Positions 8,884 through 16,683 of a stretch of DNA of 64,000 bases are shown here, piece after piece. The stretch is from Agrobacterium vaccinii. Its GTDB lineage: Bacteria > Pseudomonadota > Alphaproteobacteria > Rhizobiales > Rhizobiaceae. Below the pieces are notes generated by a model that was given only the letters and a program-made list of their open reading frames with translations, was not told the DNA's origin and did not search any database. How positions within the stretch are numbered: the first letter of the stretch is position 1; each line of letters starts with the position of its first letter. The stretch is from NCBI RefSeq assembly GCF_021310995.1, contig NZ_CP054151.1:1033501-1097500 (forward strand), given 5' to 3'. The position numbers and the translations under genes are program-made.

Positions 8884-9732
8884 ATGACATCTCAAACCGA
8901 CCGCGGTGCCTATGTCCATAAAGGAACCGAGATTCCCGATCCACAACCCCCTGAGGGCACCACGGTGCTGCGGGATATCGCATTTGGGTCTCACCCCAGG
9001 CAGTGTTACGACCTGTATCTTCCGGCAAATGCGAAGCCGGGTCTTCCCGTCGTCTTTTTCGCCCACGGTGGAGCTTGGGTTAGGCGAAATAAGCTCGCCA
9101 TACGGATGATGTACGTTCTGGAACACGGTTTTGCTCTTGCGAGTACGGGCTATCGTCTCGCCACTGATGAACCCTTTCCTGCACAGGTCCAGGATTTTCG
9201 AAGCGGAGCGGCCCATCTTGTTGCGAACGCTGACAAGTATGGGATCGATCCGGGACGCGTGTTCTTTGCTGGCGCCTCTGCTGGGGCCTATCTCGCCAGT
9301 TTGGCCGCACTTGCCACGAGCGAACCGGAGTTCGGACCAGTGACGCCAGTCCGCGGGGTCGTGTCGATTTACGGCCCAAGCGACCTGATCGCAATGGCAG
9401 GACCGATGCTGGGTGGGCTGGATCACGATGCGCCCGACGGTCCAGCCAATCAGCTCCTTGGCTACAGTGTTCGCGACAATCCAGTTCTTGCCAGACGTGC
9501 AAGCCCGGTAACCTGGATCAGTTCAGAGGCCCCGCCGTTTCTGGTGCTTCATGGCGATGCAGACCGGGTTGTTCCCTTCAGTCAAGGTGTCATTCTGGAT
9601 GCTCATCTGCGGGTGGCAGGCGTGGAAAGTCAACTGATTCAGCTTGAAGGGATCGGTCACGGTGCCCCCGAGTTCCAACAGCCTCCAACCACGAATACAA
9701 TTATCGAGTTTCTCCAGCGCCACTCTGTCTAA
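8884..9732 (+). CDS. Alpha/beta-hydrolase (esterase, BD-FAE/kynurenine-formamidase-like)
   Basis: The ATG at 8884 follows AAAGGAG and lies 10 bp after the receptor gene, so it belongs to the same operon. The 282-residue protein shows the oxyanion motif HGGAW (about residues 61-65), the nucleophile elbow GASAG with Ser at about 132, the acid in HGDADRVVP (about 223-231) and the catalytic His in GIGHG (about 257-261). There is no signal peptide, so it acts in the cytoplasm. The operon context suggests it hydrolyses an imported ester or amide of a carboxylic acid. The true substrate is unknown. Confidence 0.88.
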   Translation: MTSQTDRGAYVHKGTEIPDPQPPEGTTVLRDIAFGSHPRQCYDLYLPANAKPGLPVVFFAHGGAWVRRNKLAIRMMYVLEHGFALASTGYRLATDEPFPAQVQDFRSGAAHLVANADKYGIDPGRVFFAGASAGAYLASLAALATSEPEFGPVTPVRGVVSIYGPSDLIAMAGPMLGGLDHDAPDGPANQLLGYSVRDNPVLARRASPVTWISSEAPPFLVLHGDADRVVPFSQGVILDAHLRVAGVESQLIQLEGIGHGAPEFQQPPTTNTIIEFLQRHSV

Positions 9733-9747
9733 GGTGCGTTCGCGGCC

Positions 9748-10686
9748 CTAAAGAATAGCATCGAGAAATAGCGGCATGGAACCAGCTGTCGGGGCCTCCG
9801 CAAGTATCCACTTCTTGAATGCACGGGCTGCGGGGCGAAGCCGAACGCCCTTTGGTTCGACCAGAGCAATAACCTTCCCGCTGTCAATGCCGGTCGGGAA
9901 GGGCGCCACCAGTGTGCCCACTATGATCTCGCTTTCTATGAGATGAGCCTGGGCCATGACAATTCCGCTTCCCGCAAGGGCCGCCTGATAAGCCAGTGTC
10001 GAGTTGCTGAAAATAAGGTTTGGTTGCGGCGCTACCTGCTTAAATCCCATAGCACTCAACCACACTGGCCAATCATCTGGTCGGTTCGCAGATGCAATGA
10101 GGGGCTGATCACGAAGATCGTCGAGTGTGTTCAGTCGCGCGGCCACCCCGGCTGTGCACACCGGAACAAGGATTTGAGGGAAAAGCGGTGTTGCCAGCAC
10201 TCCGGCGTCTGCATTCGGCATAAACTGCACGGAGAAATCGATGTCCGACTTGCTGAAGTCGACATTTTGCATGCCGGTTTCGAATTGAACGCGAACGTCC
10301 GGCCACTCCTGATGTAAGGCTGACAGTCTGGGGATAAACCAGCGAGTCGCCCAGGTCTGGTAAATGCGAAGACGGACGGGCCCACTGGCACTCTCTTCAG
10401 CAAAATCCTCGAGAGCACGCTCGACAATGTCCACCGCTACGCCCACGCGTTGCGCCAGTTCTGCAGCTTTTGGTGTCGCATCAACGCCGCGCGCATGCCT
10501 GTCGAAGAGGCGCGCACCCAGCATCTTCTCGAATTTTGACACCTGCTGGCTGATGGCACTTGGCGTTACGTTGAACTCTTCGGCAGCCCGCTCGAAGCTG
10601 TTATTGCGGATCGCTGCCTCCACGACCCGAAGCTGGGCAAATGTCCATGATATACGCACGTTGTCATCCAGATTGTCATAGCGCAA
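9748..10686 (-). CDS. LysR-family transcriptional regulator (GcvA-like)
   Basis: A 312-residue LysR protein. The helix-turn-helix is NNSFERAAEEFNVTPSAISQQVSKFE (about residues 28-53), followed by LGARLFDRHARGVDATPKA. The effector domain from about 97 opens GPVRLRIYQTWATRWFIPRL, which is the GcvA/AmpR-like style. It is convergent with the tricarboxylate/esterase operon and ends 15 bp from it. The operon is its most likely target, although a divergent arrangement would be more usual. The short upstream gap holds nothing else recognisable. Confidence 0.9.
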   Translation of the reverse strand: MRYDNLDDNVRISWTFAQLRVVEAAIRNNSFERAAEEFNVTPSAISQQVSKFEKMLGARLFDRHARGVDATPKAAELAQRVGVAVDIVERALEDFAEESASGPVRLRIYQTWATRWFIPRLSALHQEWPDVRVQFETGMQNVDFSKSDIDFSVQFMPNADAGVLATPLFPQILVPVCTAGVAARLNTLDDLRDQPLIASANRPDDWPVWLSAMGFKQVAPQPNLIFSNSTLAYQAALAGSGIVMAQAHLIESEIIVGTLVAPFPTGIDSGKVIALVEPKGVRLRPAARAFKKWILAEAPTAGSMPLFLDAIL

Positions 10687-11027
10687 TTACAGACCAACCG
10701 GATGATCAAGCAAGGGAAAGCTGAGATCGAGTTTCAAATAGCATCGGATTTTGCGAGCTATTTCAACGTAAAGGCGTGGTCGGTGGGAAGTAGGAGAAGC
10801 CTCGCATGGATAGCCGAACGAGGTACTAAACGACGTTACGCGTCCTGGTCGATTCCAAGTTTTCCACGAAGACCTTGAGGAGAGGGAGAAACGCTCCCAG
10901 ACAATGGGAGAGAGGGACAGCAGAAACGTCCGCCTGATGCGGCAAGGGCATTGTGCAGCATTATTCTACGCTGCGGGCCAGTGCTCCAACGCTGCTGCTA
11001 GCGCCGGTCTCGTTGCTGCATATTGTT
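10687..11027. other. Intergenic region, 341 bp, nothing recognised
   Basis: No convincing gene, repeat or RNA was found between the LysR start and the left end of the insertion sequence. The short open frames have no family resemblance. Confidence 0.5.
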
Positions 11028-11101
11028 CTAGGCAGTGTCCCCATAAACGGGGTTCATCTTATTGGCGGTGTGTGATTCAATCTCGTTGAAAGGATATTGC
11101 C

Positions 11102-11602
11102 ATGCGCCGTCACGAATTGAGCGACGAAGAATGGGCTGTCATTGCACCGCTGCTGCCGAACAACAGCCGTGGAATTGAACGTGTCGATGACCGCCGTGTT
11201 ATCAATGGCATCCTGTGGCGTTTCAGGACTGGTTCATCGTGGCGAGACGTGCCGGAGCGCTATGGTCCTCGCACGACGCTTTACAATCGGTTCTCCCGCT
11301 GGCGCAAGGCGGGCGTCTGGGATCGTCTTCTTGACGCTGTTTCAAAGCGTTACGATGGAGATATCCTGATGATCGACAGTTCTTGTGTTCGCGTTCACCA
11401 GCATGGTGCCAACGCTAAAAAGGGGCTCTGCCGATCCTTGCATGGGACGTTCCCGCGGCGGCCTGACGACGAAGATGCATGCTCTTGTCGATGCAGACGG
11501 CAGACCGGTTCGCCTGGAGCTCACGGCTGGTCAGGCTGCCGATGCTCCTATGGCCGAAAAGCTCCTGGGCGGCCTCCAGCCCGGCGCAACGATCCTTGCT
11601 GA
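11102..11602 (+). CDS. IS427-group transposase, first frame
   Basis: The frame begins MRRHELSDEEWAVIAPLLP, the typical N-terminus of the DUF4096-type half of IS5-family transposases. It continues through WRFRTGSSWRDVPERYG and on to DGDILMIDSSCVRVHQHG, which carries the first Asp of the DDE triad. Beyond about residue 105 the homology switches to the other frame, so the real product of this frame alone ends in unrelated sequence. The second frame continues the protein after a shift near AAAAAGGGG (about 11417-11425). Confidence 0.85.
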   Translation: MRRHELSDEEWAVIAPLLPNNSRGIERVDDRRVINGILWRFRTGSSWRDVPERYGPRTTLYNRFSRWRKAGVWDRLLDAVSKRYDGDILMIDSSCVRVHQHGANAKKGLCRSLHGTFPRRPDDEDACSCRCRRQTGSPGAHGWSGCRCSYGRKAPGRPPARRNDPC

Positions 11603-11873
11603 CAAAGCATACGACACCGACGCTATCAGGGACTTTGCCATGCAACGCAAATGCTGGGCGAATATTCCTGCAAAATCCAATCGAAAGCAGACATTCAGTT
11701 TCAGTCGTTGGGTCTACCGTCAGCGCAATCTCGTCGAGCGGTTCTTCAACCGTATCAAGCAGATGCGTGGCCTCGCAACGCGATACGACCGGCGCGCGGA
11801 CAATTACCTCGCCGCCCTCAAGCTTGCCGCGACGAGGATATGGATCGCCTCAACTAATGAGTCCGTGGCCTAG
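11385..11873 (+). CDS. IS427-group transposase, second frame (catalytic C-terminal half)
   Basis: This frame carries RGSADPCMGRSRGGLTTKMHAL, ATILADKAYDTDAIRDF with the second catalytic Asp, and VYRQRNLVERFFNRIKQMRGLATRYDR, the Y-(2)R-(3)E-(6)K signature with the last acid. It ends NESVA as in many relatives. It overlaps the first frame. A frame change at the A/G-rich run near 11417-11425 would fuse the halves. The shift needed is +1 (or -2). The element could be active if that frameshift occurs. Confidence 0.85.
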   Translation: MFAFTSMVPTLKRGSADPCMGRSRGGLTTKMHALVDADGRPVRLELTAGQAADAPMAEKLLGGLQPGATILADKAYDTDAIRDFAMQRKCWANIPAKSNRKQTFSFSRWVYRQRNLVERFFNRIKQMRGLATRYDRRADNYLAALKLAATRIWIASTNESVA

Positions 11874-12475
11874 CAAAAACCGTTCAGTTTAAGAATTCTA
11901 TACGCTTCAATCGAGGATCGAAGTGCATCCTCCGAATTGCGGTCTCCGTCATTAGCGTCGGGATGGTGCATTTTGAGTCGCTCTTTGTAACGGCTCTTGA
12001 TTTCTTGGGATGTAGCCTGGGGAGAAAGGCCGAGTATTTCGAAAGCTTTGGCTTCCAGTACCTTGAGCTTTCTTTGCTGGGCTCCGATCTTCGTTTGCCC
12101 TTTCCCGTCGCCCTTCCGAGCATTTATCACTTTTGCCGAGCCTGAACGAACTGAAGACGGTAGAGGAGCTTCAGTTGCCGCGCTAACCTTTGTTCCCCAG
12201 GTCGGGCGCGCACCCGTTGTCGCTTCTTTCTGGTAACGGGCTACGTTGGGATTAGATGGTAGTGCCGTGAAACTGTATCCCTTGTTATAGGCAGTCACAT
12301 GCTCAAGACAGAACAGCATGTAAAGACCTTCAGCACCCGCTCCCACGGGCGCGCGGTGAGAACCGCTCTTTTCACACCCGTCCCATTGGCATTTTGGGCC
12401 TGTGGATTCGCTGACCGAAGGCGAGCGTTTGCGAGCGGACCGAAGACCTACGAATATTTTCGAATCATGCGTCAT
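11870..12475 (-). CDS. J-domain (DnaJ-like) protein
   Basis: The likely start is MTHDSKIFVGLR at 12475, matching the usual N-terminus of the rhizobial J-domain family; the frame is open to 12544. The 201-residue protein has an N-terminal Cys/His-rich part (CQWDGCEKSGSHRAPVG, about residues 29-45, then FCLEHV and YNKGYSF). A basic linker follows, then a C-terminal J domain (about 143-201) with the HPD motif at about 171-173. It should stimulate an Hsp70 ATPase. The TAG stop lies in the CTAG at the right end of the insertion sequence, yet the protein ends in the expected GFC, so it may be intact. Confidence 0.85.
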   Translation of the reverse strand: MTHDSKIFVGLRSARKRSPSVSESTGPKCQWDGCEKSGSHRAPVGAGAEGLYMLFCLEHVTAYNKGYSFTALPSNPNVARYQKEATTGARPTWGTKVSAATEAPLPSSVRSGSAKVINARKGDGKGQTKIGAQQRKLKVLEAKAFEILGLSPQATSQEIKSRYKERLKMHHPDANDGDRNSEDALRSSIEAYRILKLNGFC

Positions 12476-12628
12476 TTGAGCTATATGGACGCCGACGACC
12501 AGTTGGGCAACTCCGGAAGTCTTTTTGCAATTGCCGTTCGTCAATCTTCAATGCAGATGCTCACTGGCTTTACCTAAAGAATGCTTCTGCGCGAGACATA
12601 ATTCAAACAGGCTCACGGCAGAACTCAA

Positions 12629-13004
12629 GATCCTAAAGGTCTAGCTTTCTCCCCGGACGAAAAGAAGTTCCACACCGATGCAGGCCGCGCAGCACCGCAC
12701 CGCGTGATCTTGAGCTACGACGTGCCTGCCGACGGTATCAAGCTGTCCAATAAGACGGCTGTAGTGACGGCTGGAGGACAATGGCGGCCCCTACGGTGTC
12801 AAGGTGCAGAATTCGCAAGGCAAGGCCATCGGCTTCATCCGTCTTCCGAACCGTTGCCCGAACCTCGTTTTCGACGGTGCCAAGAAGAACCGCCTTTCCA
12901 TGGCCAGCAGCCACTCAACTGAAGTCGGCGGCTCAATTCCGGGCCACTCGCTTTTCCCTTCGAACCAGAAAACCCTTGCCGCGGCTGTTTTCAGGCCGAA
13001 ATAA
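12629..13004 (+). pseudogene. SMP-30/gluconolactonase family remnant
   Basis: Two frames carry consecutive pieces of an SMP-30/gluconolactonase-type lactonase. The first reads PKGLAFSPDEKKFHTDAG, then ILSYDVPADGIKL (from about 12632). The second reads GPYGVKVQNSQGKAIGFIRL, then CPNLVFDGAKKNRLSMAS (from about 12792 to 12910). Between them roughly a quarter of the family's propeller is missing and the frame changes. The N-terminal half is absent as well, so the gene is dead. It lies between the J-domain gene and the membrane/ClpP-like pair and shares function with neither. Confidence 0.75.
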
Positions 13005-13116
13005 CCGAAAGTTGACCGGCCATAGTGCACTGCGGAAGCCTCATATTTCAGCAGCCTTGAATTCGCCGAATTTTAATTCAGTGTTAAGGAATACATTCCT
13101 TTTCCGGAGATCGGCC

Positions 13117-14436
13117 ATGGCGCTTGGCGCATCGCATCGCTTGCAGGAAAGCCTGGCGGCGGTCGAAACGATGACACGTTTCGCCCTTGCCGTTCTCGCA
13201 CTCGCTTCTGGCGTCTACACCTATCTGGGTGTGCGCAGCATTCTGGACGGTTCGCCGACGGCGGTGTTTTTTGCCGCCATCATCTACTCCGCCTCGGTAT
13301 CCGTCGGCATTTATGCCTTCTGGTCGTACATGGCGCGGTTTTATCCGCACGTCACCAGCCGTTCCAGCCGCACCGCCATGCTGGCGGTGATGGCTGTTGG
13401 CTGCGTGATGATCCTGGCCATGTCGAGCTGGTTGAATGCTGCCGCGCTCGCAGGATCGGCGGCTCTTGAACAGCATCTTGCGGAAACAGTCGAGGATTAC
13501 ACGGAAGATCTGGACCAGGCGCACCAGAATGCGCTGGCAGCACAGAGCCTGTTGCCGGACATTCAACGCGCCAAGGAGCGTTTCACCCAGCTTGCGGCAT
13601 CCGAACGACAGTCAGGCGCGCTGACCGGCACCACTGGCTCCGGCAGCGTCGTCTCGCTGCTGTCGCAGATGTCGTCGCAACTGAACGAACTGGAAAACGG
13701 CATCAATGCCTCGCGTGAGCAGGTTACCAGCCTGTTCAACGAAGGCCAGAAGCGCCTCGAGACCATGCGTGGTCTCGTCTCGGCACCCGGCGTCGTAGAA
13801 CCACGCGCCGACAAGTTCTCGTCGGAAGTCGTGGCCCTGACCGGCGTTATTACCTCGTTGGGGCAAACCTCGATCGCTCCCTCCATCCGCCGTGCGGCTG
13901 ACGATCTTTCGCTTGGCTTCATCGCTCCGATCCCCGACGGCGGCGAACAGGATCTGATTACCCGTCAGGACCGCGTGATGGAAACCATCCGCACCTCGGT
14001 CGCGGCGCAATCCAAGGTGCTATCCGACGCTGCCGACGAAATTCTCTCGCGTGCTCCCGTGGCCGAGCGGCGTTTCGTGCCTCTTTCGTCGGCGGAAGCC
14101 GTTCTGCGTTATGCTTCCGACTTCATTCCCGCATGGGCAGGGGCTATTTCCATCGACCTGTTGCCAGGTGTCATGGTGTTTATTCTGGCCGTGGTGAATG
14201 GTGCAATCCGCAGGCAGGAAGAGACCATGCCGTTCGCCGAACGGATCACCGTGGCAGAACTGATGCAGACGCTGGCGATGCAGAAGGCCATCGCCGCTGA
14301 AACCATGTCGGCCACCGAAGTACAGGCCACAGAAAATGCCATTGCAGAAGCCGAAGACAACAAGGATGACACGGAGACACACAACATCACTAGTCTCGGT
14401 CTCAACAAAACACCCCGCAAAGGTCCGGCGACATGA
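13117..14436 (+). CDS. Membrane protein with periplasmic/cytoplasmic coiled coil, function unknown
   Basis: The ATG at 13117 follows CCGGAGA; the frame is open to 12781 through the remnant upstream. The 439-residue protein has three N-terminal membrane segments (roughly residues 20-40, 48-70 and 88-110). A long soluble helical region (about 115-335) follows, with heptad-like stretches such as SQMSSQLNELENGINASREQVTSLFNEG. A fourth membrane segment (about 340-368) comes next, then an acidic tail rich in Ala, Glu and Thr. I recognise no named family. It overlaps the downstream ClpP-like gene by ATGA, so the two are translationally coupled and probably act together at the envelope. Confidence 0.8.
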   Translation: MALGASHRLQESLAAVETMTRFALAVLALASGVYTYLGVRSILDGSPTAVFFAAIIYSASVSVGIYAFWSYMARFYPHVTSRSSRTAMLAVMAVGCVMILAMSSWLNAAALAGSAALEQHLAETVEDYTEDLDQAHQNALAAQSLLPDIQRAKERFTQLAASERQSGALTGTTGSGSVVSLLSQMSSQLNELENGINASREQVTSLFNEGQKRLETMRGLVSAPGVVEPRADKFSSEVVALTGVITSLGQTSIAPSIRRAADDLSLGFIAPIPDGGEQDLITRQDRVMETIRTSVAAQSKVLSDAADEILSRAPVAERRFVPLSSAEAVLRYASDFIPAWAGAISIDLLPGVMVFILAVVNGAIRRQEETMPFAERITVAELMQTLAMQKAIAAETMSATEVQATENAIAEAEDNKDDTETHNITSLGLNKTPRKGPAT

Positions 14437-15221
14437 AACCGGCATCCGCGCTCAAGGCCGTGATCAGCATGGACGATGGCGTGCTGATGCGCGGCGCCTT
14501 CTACGTGCTGCTGACGGCAGCGGCCGCCTTTCTGGTGATCGACATCCGGGAGATCAGCACGGCTGAAGCGGCTCGACCGGGTCTTGAAACATTACGGGAC
14601 GTGCCGACCTTTCTCCCTCCGACGACCGCGCCTGGAGCGCCTGGAGCGCCGCCAGTCCAACCCTCGAGCACGGAGGAAGTCTTGCGCAAGCCGATGACAT
14701 TCAATCTTGTCTCGGGTGGCGTGCTCGTTGCTGAAGGCACAATCGACCCCGGCGCAGCCGGCCGTTTTGCCAGCGAGGTCGAGGCCCGTGGTGAGTATAT
14801 CAAATTGGTCTCTTTGAACTCACCGGGAGGTTCGGTCGATGACGCCGTTGCGATGTCCAAGCTGATCCGGGAGAAGAATATCGCCACGAAGGTTGCGCAA
14901 AAGGCGCTCTGCGCCTCTTCCTGCCCAATCGTTTTTGCCGGTGGCGTGACACGATCGGCCGAAAAAGATGCCGTTGTGGGCGTACATCAGGTGTTCAATG
15001 GCAGCGTCGAGCGCCCTTCACCGGACCAGGCGATGTCCAGTGTTCAGACAACCACCGCGCGCGTCGCGCGACACCTCGACGAAATGGGTATCGGCGCCGG
15101 TTTATGGATCCACGCGCTGGAGACACCGCCTAACAAGCTCTATTATCTCACGCCCGCAGAAATGTCGAAATACCGGCTGACAACCGATGCAACCCCTGTG
15201 GCTGGAACAAGCGCTGGCTGA
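14433..15221 (+). CDS. Exported or membrane-anchored ClpP-like protein
   Basis: A 262-residue protein with an N-terminal hydrophobic segment (about residues 19-38), then a Pro-rich linker. A ClpP/crotonase-like domain follows. LVSLNSPGGSVDDAVAMSKL (about 125-144) carries the SPGGS oxyanion element, and KALCASSCPIVFAGG (about 157-171) carries the position of the nucleophilic Ser, as in ClpP-like proteins of COG3904 type. VVGVHQVF (about 182-189) supplies a candidate His. The ATG overlaps the previous stop (ATGA). A proteolytic role on the periplasmic face is plausible, with the partner as scaffold or substrate. Confidence 0.82.
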   Translation: MKPASALKAVISMDDGVLMRGAFYVLLTAAAAFLVIDIREISTAEAARPGLETLRDVPTFLPPTTAPGAPGAPPVQPSSTEEVLRKPMTFNLVSGGVLVAEGTIDPGAAGRFASEVEARGEYIKLVSLNSPGGSVDDAVAMSKLIREKNIATKVAQKALCASSCPIVFAGGVTRSAEKDAVVGVHQVFNGSVERPSPDQAMSSVQTTTARVARHLDEMGIGAGLWIHALETPPNKLYYLTPAEMSKYRLTTDATPVAGTSAG

Positions 15222-15392
15222 CGCTCGATCAGATGTCGAAACCCGGTGTCCACACCCGCAAAGCTTCTAAGAGGTGACCCGGACAACCGAAAATGCAAAG
15301 GCGTTTCAACGGTTCCGATATCCATCAAGCAGAGGGAATCGAAATGCGATTTCACGACCGCACACGCGCCAACAATATGGTCGATCATACAA

Positions 15393-16541
15393 CTAATAAA
15401 AGGATCGCATCCTCAACGGCAGCAAGGCCGCGCCAATGGCGGCAGGATCGCCTTCGGTTTCGCTGAGCACCAGTTTAGCCTCCTGTGGACCGACGCCGTA
15501 GCGATGCTCTCGCTCTGAGGGCATGTGGACGCGGGCGATCATCATCTGGCCGAGCTTTCTCGGCAACTGTCCTCCGAAGACGATGGCCTGAGGGTCTATA
15601 ACTGCGATCAAGCTGGCAACGAGCCGGTCCACCTGAGGCATGGTTCGAACGAGCCATTCTTCGACACCGGGCCATGTTGGATCAAACTGCCGATGTAGCG
15701 CTTCAATGGAATGTATTTCGACGGCGTTTTTTTGGAGTGTCTCGATCAAATATTGTAATGCAGGCCGCTTATGAGATTCGTCCGGATTATAAATCCCGCT
15801 GAATTCGCCGGCGTTGCCGTAAAAGCCGTAAAACGGTTGGCCGCCCAGAACAAGACCTCCGCCAAAACCGTAATTGAAGGAAAGATAGGCAAAGGTCTGG
15901 CACCATGAGCCTACGCCGCGCAGGCTTTCGCCGATCGCCCCAGTCGTGGCATTGTTTTCAAGCCAGACCGGCAGGCGGAACCTGTCTTCGAGGATTGGCT
16001 TCAGATCCATCAGCGACCAGTCTCTTAAGGGCTCCGGCGCGTTGAAGGCGCGGTCTTGCGATACAAAAAATCCCGACATCGAAAAGCCAAGGCCAATCAG
16101 CTTTTCGCGTGGGATGTTGTACTGCCCAAGCAAGCGTTCCAAGGCGAGAGACAGTGCAGCCAATGTCAACTTCCGATCACTGGGTAGCATTTCCAGCTTT
16201 TCCTCGACTACGATATCGCAGCGGAAATCAGCAATGCAGATCACAACAGAATCGGTGTTGATGGAAATGCCGAGCGAATAGCTGGCCTCCGGGACCAGCT
16301 CTATGGTCGGGCTTGGCTGGCCCCGTGTGCCTTTGAGCGGCGTGCCGGTGCGCAGCAGCCCGCGATCCAGCAGACCGTCGATCAGCCGGTGCACGGATTG
16401 TTGCGTCAGGTTGGTGTGACCGGTGATCGACGCCCGGGAGATCGGTCCATAACGCCTGACGATATCCAGAATCATGCGCTCGTTGCCGCTGGCAAGCGGA
16501 CGGCGATCGAGCTTCGGGCGCGTTTTGGGGTCGAGGGTCAT
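15393..16541 (-). CDS. ROK-family transcriptional regulator
   Basis: The start MTLDPKTRPKLDRRP at 16541 fits the family; the frame is open to 16796. The 382-residue protein has an N-terminal winged helix (GPISRASITGHTNLTQQSVHRLIDGL, about residues 30-55). The ROK sugar-kinase-like domain follows from about 75: LGISINTDSV as the phosphate-loop-like segment, LENNATTGAIGE, then GFGGGLVLGGQPFYGFYGNAGEFSG, where the usual zinc/sugar region lies. It is divergent from the phosphodiester operon across 142 bp and most likely represses it. Confidence 0.88.
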   Translation of the reverse strand: MTLDPKTRPKLDRRPLASGNERMILDIVRRYGPISRASITGHTNLTQQSVHRLIDGLLDRGLLRTGTPLKGTRGQPSPTIELVPEASYSLGISINTDSVVICIADFRCDIVVEEKLEMLPSDRKLTLAALSLALERLLGQYNIPREKLIGLGFSMSGFFVSQDRAFNAPEPLRDWSLMDLKPILEDRFRLPVWLENNATTGAIGESLRGVGSWCQTFAYLSFNYGFGGGLVLGGQPFYGFYGNAGEFSGIYNPDESHKRPALQYLIETLQKNAVEIHSIEALHRQFDPTWPGVEEWLVRTMPQVDRLVASLIAVIDPQAIVFGGQLPRKLGQMMIARVHMPSEREHRYGVGPQEAKLVLSETEGDPAAIGAALLPLRMRSFY

Positions 16542-16624
16542 GGCCTTGGATAGCGGCTGGATAACGCTGCTGCAATAAGGCGAGGTGCGCCCATGAGCAT
16601 TCTTCACAGGACTGTCACAAATAT

Positions 16625-16639
16625 TACACCTAAAGTGTA
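16625..16639. promoter_or_regulatory. Inverted repeat between ROK gene and solute-binding-protein operon
   Basis: TACAC (16625-16629) and GTGTA (16635-16639) form a perfect dyad around CTAAA, in the only intergenic stretch the regulator shares with the operon. It is 45 bp before the binding-protein start. This is a reasonable operator candidate, though five-base arms are short. Confidence 0.4.
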
Positions 16640-16683
16640 TTAATAAGCAGCCAGTGACCACGGACCTCCAGGAGGAGCCATCA

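Larger units (their letters stand above)
11028..11873 (+). mobile_element. IS5-family (IS427-group) insertion sequence, apparently complete
   Basis: The element spans about 846 bp, the normal size for IS427-group members. CTAGGC begins the left end (11028-11033) and its complement GCCTAG ends the right (11868-11873). CTAG may be target duplication rather than element. The left end continues AGTGTCCCCATAAACGGGGT, in the style of this group. Two overlapping frames encode the transposase. The right end overlaps the stop codon of the neighbouring J-domain gene. Confidence 0.8.
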
